Below, piece after piece: positions 42,410 through 52,930 of a DNA stretch of 64,000 bases. The translations under genes were made by a program, and so were the position numbers. Every line of letters begins with the position of its first letter. Within the stretch, counting starts at the first letter, position 1. Source of the stretch: Cytophagaceae bacterium (GTDB lineage: Bacteria; Bacteroidota; Bacteroidia; Cytophagales; UBA9547); contig JAIYAU010000025.1 of NCBI GenBank assembly GCA_027488865.1, positions 337,682-401,681 of the forward strand, in the 5' to 3' direction. A model generated the notes under the pieces. It was not told the DNA's origin and did not search any database. It worked only from the letters and a program-made list of their open reading frames with translations.

Positions 42410-44902
42410 ATGCTAAAACCGATGAAACTAATTTCTGATAAAAACAAATCTCCCACCCAAAAGGAAGTTAGACAAGAATTAAGAACTTGGAAAGCCAAAA
42501 TAAAAAATGCCAACGAGTTACTTACTTTAACCAATCAAAAATTACAAATACACAACGATTTACTTAAGGAAGCATATGATTTTTCTGAGGCAGTATTGGC
42601 TACTATACATGAGCCCATGTTGGTTTTGGATAAAAATCTACGTGTAAAATCGGCCAACCAGACCTTTTATGAGGTCTTTAAAGTGAAAGAAGCTGAGACA
42701 AGTGGTGTTTTATTATATGATTTAGGAAATAGGCAATGGAATATCCCACGGTTGAGAGAGCTCTTTGAAGACATACTTCCTAGAAACACCTATTTTCATA
42801 ATTTTGAAATTACGCATTGTTTTACACTCATTGGCGAAAAAACCATGTTACTTAATGCGAGACGTATCGTTCAAAAAATAAACCATGAAGAATTAATTCT
42901 TTTGGCTATTTCCGACATTACTGATCAAGCAACTGCTCGAAAGAAAATGGAAGAAAGTGCATTTCGTTTTCATAATCTAATTTATACTTCTCCCTCTTTG
43001 ATAGCTATTTTTAAAGGCAAAGAAATGATTATTGAGATTGCTAACGATGCCATATTAGAGAGCTGGGGCAAGGGAAAGACTGTAATTGGTAAGCCTTTAT
43101 TTGAAGTAATGCCAGAAGCAGTCGAACAAGGATTTGCACATATGTTAGAACACGTATTTACTACAGGCGAGCCCATTCAAGCCAACGAAGCACCCATCAC
43201 ACTGGTGCGCAATGGAAAACCAGAATTAATGCATTATAGTTTTGTATATCAGGCACAACGTAATGCAGTTGGTGATATTGAAGGCGTGGCCATAATTGCC
43301 AATGAAGTGTCAGCACAAGTTAAAGCTAGAAATGTATTGGTTGAAAGTGAAGAACGTTTTCATTCTTTGTCAGATAATATTCCTTTAAATGTATTTATTA
43401 TAGAGCCTACGGCTGATGCTAGTATTAGTTACTGGAATAAATATTGGCTGGACTACACAGGGCAAACACTTGACGAAGCCCTGGGTAGGGCTTGGGATGG
43501 TATTATACATCCGGATGATGTGCAACCAATTATGGACGTTTATGTGCCTGCCTTTGAAAACCGAGTATCATATAACCTGCCAGCATTTAGAATAAAACGT
43601 TATGATGGACAATACAGATGGTTTACAGTGCAAGCTAATCCGCGTTATCTACCCAACGGAGAGTTTATTGGGTTTATTGGGATTGGATTTGACATACATG
43701 AAAAAAAGCTTGCTGAAGACGCCTTAAAGGCCAGCGAACAACACTTTCGCCTTATGGCCGACCTCATGCCCGCCAAAATTAGTAATGCCAACGCAGCCGG
43801 CGATGTTACTTATTTTAATAAGCAATGGATGGATTTTAGTGGCTATAGTTTTGAAGAATTAAAAGACTTTGGTTATCGGAAAATTATGCATCCTGAAGAG
43901 GTTGAAGAATTTCGCCGGCGATTTTTAATAGCAGCACAAACAGGTACCGTGCTTGAAATGGAAATGCGGTTTAAAAACAAACAAGGTGTATACAAATGGC
44001 ATCTAAATCTGGCCGCTCCAGTAAAGGATGAAAACGGTAAAACAACCATGTGGGTAGGAGTTACAACTAAAATTCAACACCAAAAAGATCAAAGAGATGA
44101 ACTAGAGGCTGCTGTAGCCAAAAGAACGCATCAGTTAAAAGAAGCCAATGCATCCCTTGAAGATAATAACATTTCGCTTCAAAACATGAATAAGGAATTG
44201 GAAGCATTCACTTTTATTTCAAGCCATGATTTACAAGAACCATTAAGAAAAATTCAAACTTTTGCTGGGCGCATTCTTGAAAAAGAAAATCAAAACCTAT
44301 CAGAAAATGGAAAAATTTATTTTTATCATATCCAAAATTCTGCCAAAAGAATGCAAATTCTTATTCAAGATTTACTCGCATTCTCCCGTCTTACTACTGC
44401 GGATAGAAAATTTGAAAATACTGATCTGAATAGCATAATCAGAGAAGTAAAAAAAGAATTTAGAGAGACCATTTCTGAGAAAAACGCGGTGATTGTGGTA
44501 GAAGAAATTTGTGAAGTACATATAATACCCTTTCAGTTTAGGCAATTGATGCATAATTTGATTGGCAATGCGCTTAAATTTTCTAATCCCGAGGAGCCTC
44601 CGCGAATCAGAATTAGTAGTGTAAATATCACCTACAGTAAAATAAATCTTGCAAACCTTCCTCCTCACAAGGAATATTGCCATATTAGCATTTCCGATAA
44701 TGGCATCGGCTTTGAAAAGAAGTATGAAGATAGGATTTTTGAAGTATTTCAAAAATTACATAGCAAAGACGAGTATGCTGGTACAGGTATCGGGCTTGCC
44801 ATCGTAAAGAAAATTGTTGATAATCACAACGGCATAATTACAGCCAAAAGTGAATTGAACAAAGGCACAACATTTGATATTTATATCCCCATGGAAAGAT
44901 GA
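42410..44902 (+). CDS. PAS-domain sensor histidine kinase
   Basis: About 830 residues from ATG 42410; TTG 42389 and ATG 42422 are alternative starts. An N-terminal coiled coil leads into four PAS/PAC modules (about 55-170, 180-300, 310-435, 437-555). The DHp domain has the phospho-His in 'SSHDLQEPLRKI' (near 606), of the HWE/phytochrome-like HisKA class. The ATPase shows 'LIGNALKFSN', 'SDNGIGFE' and 'GTGIGLAIVKK'. No membrane helix is present, so it senses cytoplasmic cues. It overlaps its response regulator by 4 bp. Confidence 0.9.
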   Translation: MLKPMKLISDKNKSPTQKEVRQELRTWKAKIKNANELLTLTNQKLQIHNDLLKEAYDFSEAVLATIHEPMLVLDKNLRVKSANQTFYEVFKVKEAETSGVLLYDLGNRQWNIPRLRELFEDILPRNTYFHNFEITHCFTLIGEKTMLLNARRIVQKINHEELILLAISDITDQATARKKMEESAFRFHNLIYTSPSLIAIFKGKEMIIEIANDAILESWGKGKTVIGKPLFEVMPEAVEQGFAHMLEHVFTTGEPIQANEAPITLVRNGKPELMHYSFVYQAQRNAVGDIEGVAIIANEVSAQVKARNVLVESEERFHSLSDNIPLNVFIIEPTADASISYWNKYWLDYTGQTLDEALGRAWDGIIHPDDVQPIMDVYVPAFENRVSYNLPAFRIKRYDGQYRWFTVQANPRYLPNGEFIGFIGIGFDIHEKKLAEDALKASEQHFRLMADLMPAKISNANAAGDVTYFNKQWMDFSGYSFEELKDFGYRKIMHPEEVEEFRRRFLIAAQTGTVLEMEMRFKNKQGVYKWHLNLAAPVKDENGKTTMWVGVTTKIQHQKDQRDELEAAVAKRTHQLKEANASLEDNNISLQNMNKELEAFTFISSHDLQEPLRKIQTFAGRILEKENQNLSENGKIYFYHIQNSAKRMQILIQDLLAFSRLTTADRKFENTDLNSIIREVKKEFRETISEKNAVIVVEEICEVHIIPFQFRQLMHNLIGNALKFSNPEEPPRIRISSVNITYSKINLANLPPHKEYCHISISDNGIGFEKKYEDRIFEVFQKLHSKDEYAGTGIGLAIVKKIVDNHNGIITAKSELNKGTTFDIYIPMER

Positions 44903-45348
44903 ACAACGAACCAATTTTTATTTTACTAGCCGAAGATGACGAGGCTGACCGCCTACTTTTTGCAGAGGCATTTTCAGAGTTGATCATAAAGTCGGTGGTA
45001 GTTACTGTTAATAATGGAGAAGAATTGATGCAATGGCTTCAATTAGACCAAAAACGTCTGCCCCAACTACTTTTTTTGGACTTAAATATGCCTATCAAAA
45101 ATGGTTTAGAATGTTTAAAAGAAATAAGAAGTGATGAAAAATTTAAGAATATTTCAATTGCTATTTATTCTACCTCAAGCAATAAGACAGATGTCGAAGA
45201 AACATTTCATCATGGGGCAAATATCTATATTACCAAACCCTCTGATTTTAATTTGCTCAAACAAGTATTGGAAAAAGCAGTACTAACCACCTTTCAATAT
45301 CAAAATGAGCAAATTAATATAGAAAATTTTTTACTCAAGATTGAATAA
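44899..45348 (+). CDS. Single-domain response regulator
   Basis: 149 residues with a receiver domain only. The acidic pocket is 'AEDDEAD' (Glu12, Asp13, Asp14), the phospho-acceptor is Asp61 in 'LFLDLNMP', followed by 'YSTSSN' and the Lys in 'YITKP'. There is no output domain, so it acts by protein-protein contact, like the Rcp1-type partners of phytochrome-like kinases. The start overlaps the kinase stop (ATGA), so the two are coupled. Confidence 0.92.
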   Translation: MNNEPIFILLAEDDEADRLLFAEAFSELIIKSVVVTVNNGEELMQWLQLDQKRLPQLLFLDLNMPIKNGLECLKEIRSDEKFKNISIAIYSTSSNKTDVEETFHHGANIYITKPSDFNLLKQVLEKAVLTTFQYQNEQINIENFLLKIE

Positions 45349-45416
45349 TTTTTATCTAACTACAGCTCAAAACCTGAAGAAAAAATATTATTTTTTTAGA
45401 CCTAGTCAAAAATTTT

Positions 45417-45440
45417 AAAATGAGCCATAACTAGCTCATT
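45417..45440. terminator. Bidirectional hairpin between convergent genes
   Basis: AAAATGAGC and GCTCATTTT form a 9-bp stem with an 8-nt loop, with A and T runs outside. It lies between the response regulator and the convergent YeaQ-type gene, whose 3' end overlaps it. Confidence 0.75.
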
Positions 45441-45679
45441 TTATTAGAAATATATTTCACCAAAAACAAAAATATCACTGAGCCGACAGTACTAATAATG
45501 ATTTGGCCAATGATATTACTAGAATTGATGCCCAGAAGCCCCAAAACAAAGGAACCGACAAAACCTCCCAAAACACCAACTACAAGGTTAAGCCAAAAAC
45601 CAAAACCTTTACCTTTTGTAAATAGACCAGCTAAATAGCCCGCCACGCAACCTACTATAATAGAAATTATAAAGCCCAT
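45431..45679 (-). CDS. GlsB/YeaQ/YmgE family membrane protein
   Basis: 82 residues with three hydrophobic Gly-rich segments ('IISIIVGCVAGYLAGLFTKG', 'LVVGVLGGFVGSFVLGLLG', 'IIISTVGSVIFLFLV'), the layout of the transglycosylase-associated family. Members are induced by stress in many bacteria, with no known biochemical activity. Near full length for the family. It lies 36 bp downstream of prfC on the same strand. Confidence 0.9.
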   Translation of the reverse strand: MGFIISIIVGCVAGYLAGLFTKGKGFGFWLNLVVGVLGGFVGSFVLGLLGINSSNIIGQIIISTVGSVIFLFLVKYISNKMS

Positions 45680-45715
45680 CGTTAATTTTTTTTACATTAA
45701 TAAATAAAATTTATC

Positions 45716-47308
45716 TTAGTTGGCGTCGTTATTATGCTCCGATAAAAATGAAAAGGTTATTTTAGGCGCACCCTCCATTACCCTTGATAACATCCATTGT
45801 GAATCGGCCAAAAATACCCAACGGTCATCCTTGTCTTTAGCAATATTATACGAACGCAAAGAAACAAAATCTTGTAATGCTTTTTTGTCTTCTGAATCTA
45901 TCCAGCAGGCTTTATATAAATTTTGAGGGTGGAAACTACACGATGCTCCATATTCATGCAATAGCCTGTATTGGATTACTTCAAACTGCAATTCACCCAC
46001 CGTACCCACTATTTTTCTGTTCCCTGGCTGTTGGGTAAACAATTGTGCTACTCCTTCATCGGTAAGTTGGTTGATTCCCTTTTCTAACTGTTTGGATTTC
46101 ATTGGATCCATATTGACCAACTCCTTAAATATTTCTGGAGAGAAACTTGGAATCCCTTTAAACATCACATTTTCGCCTTCGGTAAGGGTATCGCCAATTT
46201 TAAAATTACCTGTGTCATACAGGCCTATTACGTCGCCGGCATATGCCTCCTCCACAATGCTTTTATCTTGAGCCAAGAAATTAACTGGTGATGAAAACCT
46301 CAGCTTTTTGTCCAATCGAACATGATGATAAAACTTATTGCGCTCAAACCTACCCGAACAAACTCTCAAAAATGCAATCCTATCTCTATGACGGGCGTCC
46401 AAATTGGCATGAATTTTAAATACAAAGCCTGAAAAATTATTTTCTGAAGATAAAACAGTTCGTTTATTAGTTTCTCTAGAGGCTGGTGGAGGAGCAATTT
46501 CAATAAAAGTTTCTAAAAGCTCTTTAATTCCAAAATTATTAATAGCCGATCCAAAAAACACTGGCGCCAAATTGCCTGAAAGATACTCTTCTCGGTCAAA
46601 AGGTTCATAAACTCCTTCTATTAGCTCCACATCTTGTCTTAGTTGTGTGGAAAACTTACCAATTTGCTGGTCAAGCACTGGGTCTGACAAATCTTTTATC
46701 TCAATTTGGTCTTTTTCTATTCCAGTTTTATTGGCTTGAAACAGGTATAAACCTTTGTTATACAAATTATATACCCCTTTAAAGGTACTCCCAATGCTTA
46801 TTGGCCAGCTTAAGGGTCTTACATTTATTTTTAGCTTTTCTTCAAGTTCATCTAACAAGTCAAAAGGGTCTTGCCCTTCACGATCCATCTTGTTTATAAA
46901 TACAATTACAGGCGTTTTACGCATTCTACACACCTCCATGAGGCGTTCGGTTTGAGTTTCTACACCTTTTACACAATCTACCACCACTATTACGCTATCC
47001 ACGGCGGTGAGCGTTCGGTAGGTGTCCTCTGAAAAATCTTTGTGTCCTGGCGTATCCAAAAGGTTTATTTTTACACCTTTATAGTCAAATCCCATTACTG
47101 AGGTAGCCACCGAAATACCTCTTTGTTTTTCGATTTCCATAAAATCAGAAGTGGCACTTTTAGTTATTTTATTAGATTTTACTGCTCCAGCAGTCTGTAT
47201 GGCCCCGCCAAAAAGCAAGAATTTTTCTGTTAGGGTAGTTTTGCCTGCATCGGGGTGACTAATTATGGCAAATGTTTTCCTTTTTTCAATTTCTACAGCG
47301 TAGCTCAT
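45716..47308 (-). CDS. prfC: Peptide chain release factor 3
   Basis: 530 residues. The GTPase motifs are 'SHPDAGKTT' (17-25), '[15 protein letters not shown]' and 'NKMDREG'. The C-terminal part matches RF3 ('[19 protein letters not shown]'), which separates it from EF-G. RF3 is a GTPase that removes RF1/RF2 from the ribosome after termination. It lies upstream of the YeaQ-type gene and is separated from the CLC gene by about 200 bp. Confidence 0.95.
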   Translation of the reverse strand: MSYAVEIEKRKTFAIISHPDAGKTTLTEKFLLFGGAIQTAGAVKSNKITKSATSDFMEIEKQRGISVATSVMGFDYKGVKINLLDTPGHKDFSEDTYRTLTAVDSVIVVVDCVKGVETQTERLMEVCRMRKTPVIVFINKMDREGQDPFDLLDELEEKLKINVRPLSWPISIGSTFKGVYNLYNKGLYLFQANKTGIEKDQIEIKDLSDPVLDQQIGKFSTQLRQDVELIEGVYEPFDREEYLSGNLAPVFFGSAINNFGIKELLETFIEIAPPPASRETNKRTVLSSENNFSGFVFKIHANLDARHRDRIAFLRVCSGRFERNKFYHHVRLDKKLRFSSPVNFLAQDKSIVEEAYAGDVIGLYDTGNFKIGDTLTEGENVMFKGIPSFSPEIFKELVNMDPMKSKQLEKGINQLTDEGVAQLFTQQPGNRKIVGTVGELQFEVIQYRLLHEYGASCSFHPQNLYKACWIDSEDKKALQDFVSLRSYNIAKDKDDRWVFLADSQWMLSRVMEGAPKITFSFLSEHNNDAN

Positions 47309-47505
47309 GAACTCTTTTGAATTATAGCCTGCAAACTTACAAACTTAATAGCTATTAACCCAAATTAGACTTTGAAAACCCTGTAAGGTTTGTTTAAAAG
47401 TGAATGATTGAGCTCGGCTAACAATTTAGATGAACCCATTAATTTAACCACCTTTCTAAGCATAAAATGAGGGCCAAATTGTTAGGTTTAAACTCAAGAC
47501 CTAAT

Positions 47506-48753
47506 TTAGAATTTTATAAGTAATTTATGTTTTTTACTCTTATGGTAAATACTATCGCGACCAGAAAATATGTATGAAACTAAACATGCTACGGCCATAA
47601 AACTAGCACTTTGTAAACCAAAGAGTTCTATAGACAAAATGATACATGCCAAAGGAGTTTTGGTAGCTCCTGCAAAAACTGCTACAAAACCAATACCTGC
47701 TAATAGAGCAGTAGGCAAGTGTATAAAACAAGCTAAAGTACTGCCCAAGGTTGCCCCAATAAAAAATAATGGAGTTACCTCACCACCTTTAAATCCCGAG
47801 CCTAAGGTGATAACTGTAAAAACCATTTTTAGGCAAAACGTGTAAAACGGAGCTGATTGGTCAAAGGATTCTACTATGAAGGGAATACCCAAACCTATAT
47901 AATCTTTACCTACACATAAAATTGCAACCACAACTATAACACCACCAACCAACGGCCTGAATGGTGGAAATTTAATAATAGATTTAAATAATTCTTCTAT
48001 TAGGTGTATAAATTTGCAAAATACCCAAGCGCAGATCCCACACGCTATTCCTGCGATGATTGTTAAAACCAAGGTATTAACGGAAAATACTGGAATTATA
48101 TTAATTAGGTATTGTGTATGATGTATTTGCCATAAATCTGTAACTGTATCAGCAAATAATGAAGCAAAAAATGCTGGAAAAATGGCCTTATACTGAAATT
48201 TACCAATAACTACCACTTCCATAGCAAATACTGCACCAGCTAACGGAGTACCAAATACAGAGCCAAATCCGGCAGCTATTGCCGCTATCATAAGGATTTT
48301 GCGGTCATTTAATGTAAGTCTAAAGGGTGCGCTTAATTGGTCGCATAATGCCCCAGCCATTTGTAACGCTGTTCCTTCTCTTCCTGCTGAGCCACCCAAC
48401 AAATGTGTGGTTAATGTACCAAAAAATATAAAAGGGGCCATTTTAACAGGAATCACTTTCGGATCTTTGCCAAAAACTTCAAAAAGTATCTTGCTGCCTT
48501 TTTCTACATCTTGTCCTAAATAAAAATATAAGCAGCCAATTAATAATCCTCCAATAGGTAAAAAAGCAATCAACCAAATGTTGTTTTCTCTTAAATGAGT
48601 AACCCAATCCAGGGTAAATAAAAAAAGTGCAGAGGAAGTGCCAACAACCACGCCGATGATTGAACTAAAAAACAACCATTTAAAAATGTAAAAATAGTTG
48701 GGATATTTTTTTGCCCAATCCCAAAGTGTAATAGATATATGCTGAAAATTCAA
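47506..48753 (-). CDS. CLC-family anion transporter, possibly the fluoride-specific clade
   Basis: 415 residues with about ten membrane helices. 'MAPFIFFGTLTTHLLGGSAGREGTALQM' overlaps the second CLC signature in two parts: the run before it and 'GSAGREGT' at 121-128, with the gating Glu at 126. 'FKGGEVTPLFFIGATLG' replaces the usual GGxFxP segment, and the canonical GSGIP loop is absent. From memory these changes resemble CLC-F fluoride/proton antiporters, but I see no fluoride riboswitch upstream. The gene could also move chloride. Confidence 0.8.
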   Translation of the reverse strand: MNFQHISITLWDWAKKYPNYFYIFKWLFFSSIIGVVVGTSSALFLFTLDWVTHLRENNIWLIAFLPIGGLLIGCLYFYLGQDVEKGSKILFEVFGKDPKVIPVKMAPFIFFGTLTTHLLGGSAGREGTALQMAGALCDQLSAPFRLTLNDRKILMIAAIAAGFGSVFGTPLAGAVFAMEVVVIGKFQYKAIFPAFFASLFADTVTDLWQIHHTQYLINIIPVFSVNTLVLTIIAGIACGICAWVFCKFIHLIEELFKSIIKFPPFRPLVGGVIVVVAILCVGKDYIGLGIPFIVESFDQSAPFYTFCLKMVFTVITLGSGFKGGEVTPLFFIGATLGSTLACFIHLPTALLAGIGFVAVFAGATKTPLACIILSIELFGLQSASFMAVACLVSYIFSGRDSIYHKSKKHKLLIKF

Positions 48754-48801
48754 ACCCTTATGTTTACTTTCAAATTGAATTGCTCTTTTATAAAAATAAA
48801 A

Positions 48802-48828
48802 AGAGGCTGAATTGTTAGGTCAGCCTCT
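48802..48828 (-). terminator. Intrinsic terminator of sucD
   Basis: A 9-bp stem (AGAGGCTGA / TCAGCCTCT) followed, on the minus strand, by TTTTATTTTTA. It lies 30 bp past the sucD stop and before the CLC gene, which is on the same strand. Confidence 0.85.
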
Positions 48829-48857
48829 CTGTAATTCAACTAAATACCAAAATACAG

Positions 48858-49730
48858 TTATTTTTTTAGTACCCTTAACATAGTTTCTCCAATGTCTGCA
48901 GGAGATTGAACTACGTGTATTCCACATTCCTCCATTATTTTCATTTTTGCAGCTGCGGTATCATCAGCGCCACCTACGATAGCACCTGCGTGACCCATTC
49001 TACGACCTTTTGGAGCTGTTTGTCCAGCAATAAATCCAACTACAGGTTTTGTACCATGTGCTTTGATCCATCTTGCAGCTTCAGCTTCCATTCCTCCGCC
49101 TATTTCGCCTATCATAACAATACCTTCAGTTTCAGGATCGTTCATTAGTAATTCAACTGCTTCTTTTGTGGTAGTTCCAATAATTGGATCTCCACCAATA
49201 CCAATGGCGGTTGTTTGCCCCAAACCTGCTTTAGTAAGTTGATCTACGGCTTCATAAGTTAACGTTCCTGATTTAGAAACTATACCAATTGTTCCTTTTT
49301 TGAATATAAAAGCTGGCATAATCCCTACTTTGGCTTCGCCTGGAGACATAACACCTGGGCAGTTGGGACCAATTAAGGTCACATTTCTTTCTTTTACATA
49401 TGATTTGGCATATATCATGTCATTGGTAGGAATACCCTCTGTGATACATATAATTACCTTAATGCCAGCATCCGCAGATTCCATAATAGCATCAGCAGCA
49501 AACGCAGGCGGAACAAAAATGATAGATACATCAGCTCCTGCTTTTTCCACTGCTTCTGCCACGGTGTTAAAAACTGGTCTATCTAAATGCAACGAACCAC
49601 CTTTTCCTGGCGTAACGCCACCTACTACATTTGTTCCATACTCAATCATTTGTTGTGCATGAAATGTACCTTCAGAGCCAGTAAAGCCTTGTACAATTAC
49701 TTTTGAGTTTTTATTTACTAGAACGCTCAT
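48858..49730 (-). CDS. sucD: Succinyl-CoA synthetase alpha subunit
   Basis: 290 residues. The CoA-binding fold opens with '[20 protein letters not shown]'. '[18 protein letters not shown]' is typical, and the active-site phosphohistidine lies in '[13 protein letters not shown]'. It forms succinyl-CoA synthetase with the beta subunit, which is not adjacent here. It makes ATP or GTP in the TCA cycle. A terminator follows the gene. Confidence 0.95.
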   Translation of the reverse strand: MSVLVNKNSKVIVQGFTGSEGTFHAQQMIEYGTNVVGGVTPGKGGSLHLDRPVFNTVAEAVEKAGADVSIIFVPPAFAADAIMESADAGIKVIICITEGIPTNDMIYAKSYVKERNVTLIGPNCPGVMSPGEAKVGIMPAFIFKKGTIGIVSKSGTLTYEAVDQLTKAGLGQTTAIGIGGDPIIGTTTKEAVELLMNDPETEGIVMIGEIGGGMEAEAARWIKAHGTKPVVGFIAGQTAPKGRRMGHAGAIVGGADDTAAAKMKIMEECGIHVVQSPADIGETMLRVLKK

Positions 49731-49908
49731 ATTGATGGTTTAAAAATCGAACAATCGCCTGTTAATCAACCTAAAAAACAATTTTAGGAAAAATAGTTAT
49801 CAAAAATCTGTTGCAAAGCGCAAAACAGAAGCACAAAAATAATTTTTTTTAATGCTTATCCAAATTTTTATTTACTAAAAACATATCTTCTTAGTACTTA
49901 TATAATTT

Positions 49909-50808
49909 TTAAAGTCCTGGCATGGTCTTTATTTTTATTTCCCTGCCGGGTAGTCGATAAGGTAATAATCCTGATTTAAGCACAATTCGTTGGCCTTTGT
50001 CTCCAGCCGCAAAAGCTGAAAAGCCTGTTCCTAATCCCAAATAGGTCTCAGAAGTAATCATAAAAATATCTCTTCTAAATGGATAACGACCATTGGCCAA
50101 ATCTTCTTGAAATGGGTAGCTTATTCCGAGGCTATCCTTAAATCCTACTAAAGCTACTTGCCCGAGCGTTTTTCTCACCTCAGGATCATCCCAATCGCTT
50201 ATCCAACCAGCACCTATTATTCCTAATGCATTTTTATGGGTTTTTATATATTCTATTACTTCCTGGGTCGAATTTTGGGCAAAAGTATTTTTAGGAAATT
50301 TATCAATACCCAGTTTTTGTTTTAAAAACATCAAATTGCCCGAATTATTATTGTCAAAAACAATGGCGTCCAGTGCATTACCTTGTTGATTTGTAAACAG
50401 ATCAATCAAAGTTGATGTGGTGTAAATAGAATCTTTATTTGACTTGGCTACTACAAAAGCTACGGCATCAGATGCAAAATTAGTTATTCTTCCTTTCCTG
50501 GTCTTTTTTGCGAGGTACTTGTGTTCTGTGGAGTCTAAAGTTCTAGAAACTATAGCCAAACTTACGCTATCTTGAAGCATTAATTGTATCGCATTACGTT
50601 CATTAGTATAAATGGGTGTAATGTGAGCCCTAGTATATAAGGCGTGAAATACAGTTAGTTCAGCTTCAATAATGGATTTGTAAGATTCATCTACCGCAAT
50701 TCTCACTTCACCCGAAGTAGCATTATCTTGTTTTTTTTCTTGTGTTGTGCCACAGCCAAATAATAGACTTATAATACACAAGAATATTATAGTTTTAATT
50801 GGTTTCAT
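49909..50808 (-). CDS. PstS-like substrate-binding lipoprotein
   Basis: 299 residues with a lipoprotein signal peptide (lipobox LLFGC, Cys19). The periplasmic-binding-protein fold is visible in 'GEVRIAVDESYKSIIEAELT', 'LAIVSRTLDSTE' and 'DAVAFVVAKSNKD', typical of PstS-like phosphate-binding proteins. No pst permease or ATPase genes are adjacent. In Bacteroidota such orphan PstS-like proteins lie beside envelope genes and may not serve phosphate uptake. It overlaps the small membrane gene by 14 bp. Confidence 0.8.
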   Translation of the reverse strand: MKPIKTIIFLCIISLLFGCGTTQEKKQDNATSGEVRIAVDESYKSIIEAELTVFHALYTRAHITPIYTNERNAIQLMLQDSVSLAIVSRTLDSTEHKYLAKKTRKGRITNFASDAVAFVVAKSNKDSIYTTSTLIDLFTNQQGNALDAIVFDNNNSGNLMFLKQKLGIDKFPKNTFAQNSTQEVIEYIKTHKNALGIIGAGWISDWDDPEVRKTLGQVALVGFKDSLGISYPFQEDLANGRYPFRRDIFMITSETYLGLGTGFSAFAAGDKGQRIVLKSGLLPYRLPGREIKIKTMPGL

Positions 50809-50992
50809 TTGAATGCGATTTTAAGATTCTGTAAAGTCTAAAGCCGCCATATGCTATTAATAAACCGCCAAAAATGGGTTTAAACATAGCATTGATTACT
50901 AGTGATTTATCAATTAATAAAAAGTACATTCCTGCCAAAATGTATAAAGAAGACATGATGATTTGGAAGTAATAAAGTGCTTTTTTATTCAT
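50795..50992 (-). CDS. Small membrane protein, unknown
   Basis: 65 residues from ATG 50992 ('MNKKALYYFQIIMSSLYI'); an in-frame ATG at 51013 would add 7 residues. Two membrane helices ('IIMSSLYILAGMYFLL' and 'PIFGGLLIAYGGFRLY') and a short tail. It overlaps the PstS-like gene by 14 bp, a sign of coupling. No family assigned. Confidence 0.65.
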   Translation of the reverse strand: MNKKALYYFQIIMSSLYILAGMYFLLIDKSLVINAMFKPIFGGLLIAYGGFRLYRILKSHSNETN

Positions 50993-51048
50993 GTTTTTGT
51001 AAATAATATTCAAATATTAAATCAACGATTGGTTAAAGATAAATAATA

Positions 51049-51501
51049 TTATTGGGTAATAAATACTAGATAGAGTGCGATGGCTGTAAAAACCACAAAT
51101 AACAATGTGATAAAAAACAAGGCATTATTCCAATCTCCCTTTTTTTGCACCACGGTATTTCTTTTTACATATTCTTCTTTATGTCGTTCAAAATCATAAG
51201 ATGTTTGAAATTTAAAAGAATAGTTTTGATTTATTTCATAGTTGGCATCTGGAGTACTTGGCTTGGTAAAAGGTTTATACTGCGTTTTGTAAATTTCCTT
51301 TTGATCATAAATATACTTTTTGTCATGATCGGTGAGAATTTGATACGCTTCATTAATCAATTTAAATTTTTCTTCCGCTCTTTTACTACCGTTATTTTTA
51401 TCAGGGTGATATTTAATTGCCAATTTTTTGAAAGCTGCTTTGATTTCATCTTGGCTAGCATTTTTGTTGACCCCTAAAATTTGGTAATAATTGTCTGCCA
51501 T
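51049..51501 (-). CDS. DnaJ-domain protein with C-terminal membrane anchor
   Basis: 150 residues. A full J-domain occupies 1-65 ('[16 protein letters not shown]', HPD at 32-34). It ends with one membrane helix (about 125-148), giving a tail-anchored J-protein. It should bring DnaK to the inner membrane. It starts 7 bp after the NfeD stop and is followed by the small membrane gene, so it sits in one operon with NfeD and the PstS-like lipoprotein. Confidence 0.88.
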   Translation of the reverse strand: MADNYYQILGVNKNASQDEIKAAFKKLAIKYHPDKNNGSKRAEEKFKLINEAYQILTDHDKKYIYDQKEIYKTQYKPFTKPSTPDANYEINQNYSFKFQTSYDFERHKEEYVKRNTVVQKKGDWNNALFFITLLFVVFTAIALYLVFITQ

Positions 51502-51508
51502 AACTATG

Positions 51509-52846
51509 TTAAGCTTTTTTTACCTTTACACTCTGTCCAAATAATTCTGTAACGGTCACATTTTCACCTTTTTCGATGTAGTCACCAGTGGTAATAGCAT
51601 CAAAAATTTGGTTTTCAATTTCCACTTTACCACTTGGGCGCAGGGTAGTATGTGCTATTCCGATTTTACCAATTAGTTGCTTCAAAAGTATTGGTGTTAG
51701 TACTTGTTCGGTAGAGGTGGTAAGTGTCTCATTTAAGGTGATTTTACTAAAGCGTTTGCTCATGAATATTTTATGTCCAAAAGCGAAAAAAGAGATAACA
51801 AAAACCAACATTGCCAAAAGTGTTACTGACATGGCAGCCAACGCTTTGTCTCCATCTACGAGCGTAAAGTCAAAAAATGTATTATTTAACATGATTAATA
51901 CCAATGACATACAAACGAGTATAATGCCTGAGATACCTGCAACGCCAAACCCAGGAATAACAAATATTTCCAACATCAGTAACAGAATACCAACCGCTAA
52001 CATCAATATTTCCCAATTGGCAGCTAATCCATTGAGATAATAAGGCACTAAATATAATACCCCTGCCACAATAGCTACTAATAATGCAAAACCAATTCCT
52101 GGAGCCTGCATTTCATAATAAATTCCTCCAATAATGGCCAAAATTAAAATACCGCTTATGAATGGATTTAGAACAAAGGCAATTACCATTTCACTGACAG
52201 AGAGTTCGTATTTTTCGATGGTGTAATTTTTTATTCCACTTCTTTTTAATACCTCGTCTTTGGATGATAGTTGTGCTTCACAAAATCCGTATTTTATTGC
52301 CTCTGTGGTGGTTAATGTGAGAACTTTGCCATCTTTTTTAATTGTTGAGTCTAGCTTAATGGTTTGATCTACCATGGCTTCTGCTAATTTTGGGTTTCTT
52401 TTGTTGGCCTCTGCTGTTGCTCTCATTTTAGACCGCATATAAGACTGATATTTATCAGGCATGGCCTGCCCGTCATTGCCATTTACTACTGTCGCAGCCC
52501 CAATACTGGCTCCTTGTGTCATATAAATGCTATCACAAGCAATGGAAATAAGTGCACCCGCTGACGCCGCATTGTCGTTGATATACACAAAAACAGGTTT
52601 GGGATAATTAAGTAACGCAGTTCTGATTTTATCTGCATCATCTACTGCACCCCCATAAGTATTCATGTCAACAAGGATATAGTCGGCTTTTTTAGCAGTT
52701 GCAGCTTCTAAGGCCAACTTTACATATCTACTCATTCGAGGATCAATTTCGTCCCTTATTTCTAACACAAAAACTTTCTTTTCTTGTGCCATAGAGAAAC
52801 AAAACGATATAAAGAGTAAAGTGATAAGCGTATATAATTTTTTCAT
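51509..52846 (-). CDS. NfeD-family membrane serine protease (ClpP class)
   Basis: 445 residues from ATG 52846 ('[21 protein letters not shown]', a signal peptide; first 20 residues hydrophobic). The ClpP-like protease domain includes the segment '[16 protein letters not shown]' with the catalytic Ser in SAGA. About five membrane helices follow ('[16 protein letters not shown]'), and a soluble OB-fold C-terminus ends it. NfeD1b-type proteases normally pair with stomatin; none is here, and a J-protein follows by 7 bp. Confidence 0.88.
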   Translation of the reverse strand: MKKLYTLITLLFISFCFSMAQEKKVFVLEIRDEIDPRMSRYVKLALEAATAKKADYILVDMNTYGGAVDDADKIRTALLNYPKPVFVYINDNAASAGALISIACDSIYMTQGASIGAATVVNGNDGQAMPDKYQSYMRSKMRATAEANKRNPKLAEAMVDQTIKLDSTIKKDGKVLTLTTTEAIKYGFCEAQLSSKDEVLKRSGIKNYTIEKYELSVSEMVIAFVLNPFISGILILAIIGGIYYEMQAPGIGFALLVAIVAGVLYLVPYYLNGLAANWEILMLAVGILLLMLEIFVIPGFGVAGISGIILVCMSLVLIMLNNTFFDFTLVDGDKALAAMSVTLLAMLVFVISFFAFGHKIFMSKRFSKITLNETLTTSTEQVLTPILLKQLIGKIGIAHTTLRPSGKVEIENQIFDAITTGDYIEKGENVTVTELFGQSVKVKKA

Positions 52847-52930
52847 TTTCTTGTTTATGTTTTTAAAAAATGGGTTCAGCATTTATAACCGCTAAAAATA
52901 CAAAAAATTGGTTTACTTTGTTTAATAATT

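Noticed and set aside
48754..48860. A fluoride riboswitch before the CLC gene
   Set aside because: The only structured element there is the sucD terminator; the conserved core of the fluoride motif is not visible.
49300..49662. A 120-residue plus-strand frame
   Set aside because: Antisense shadow of sucD, whose family match is complete.
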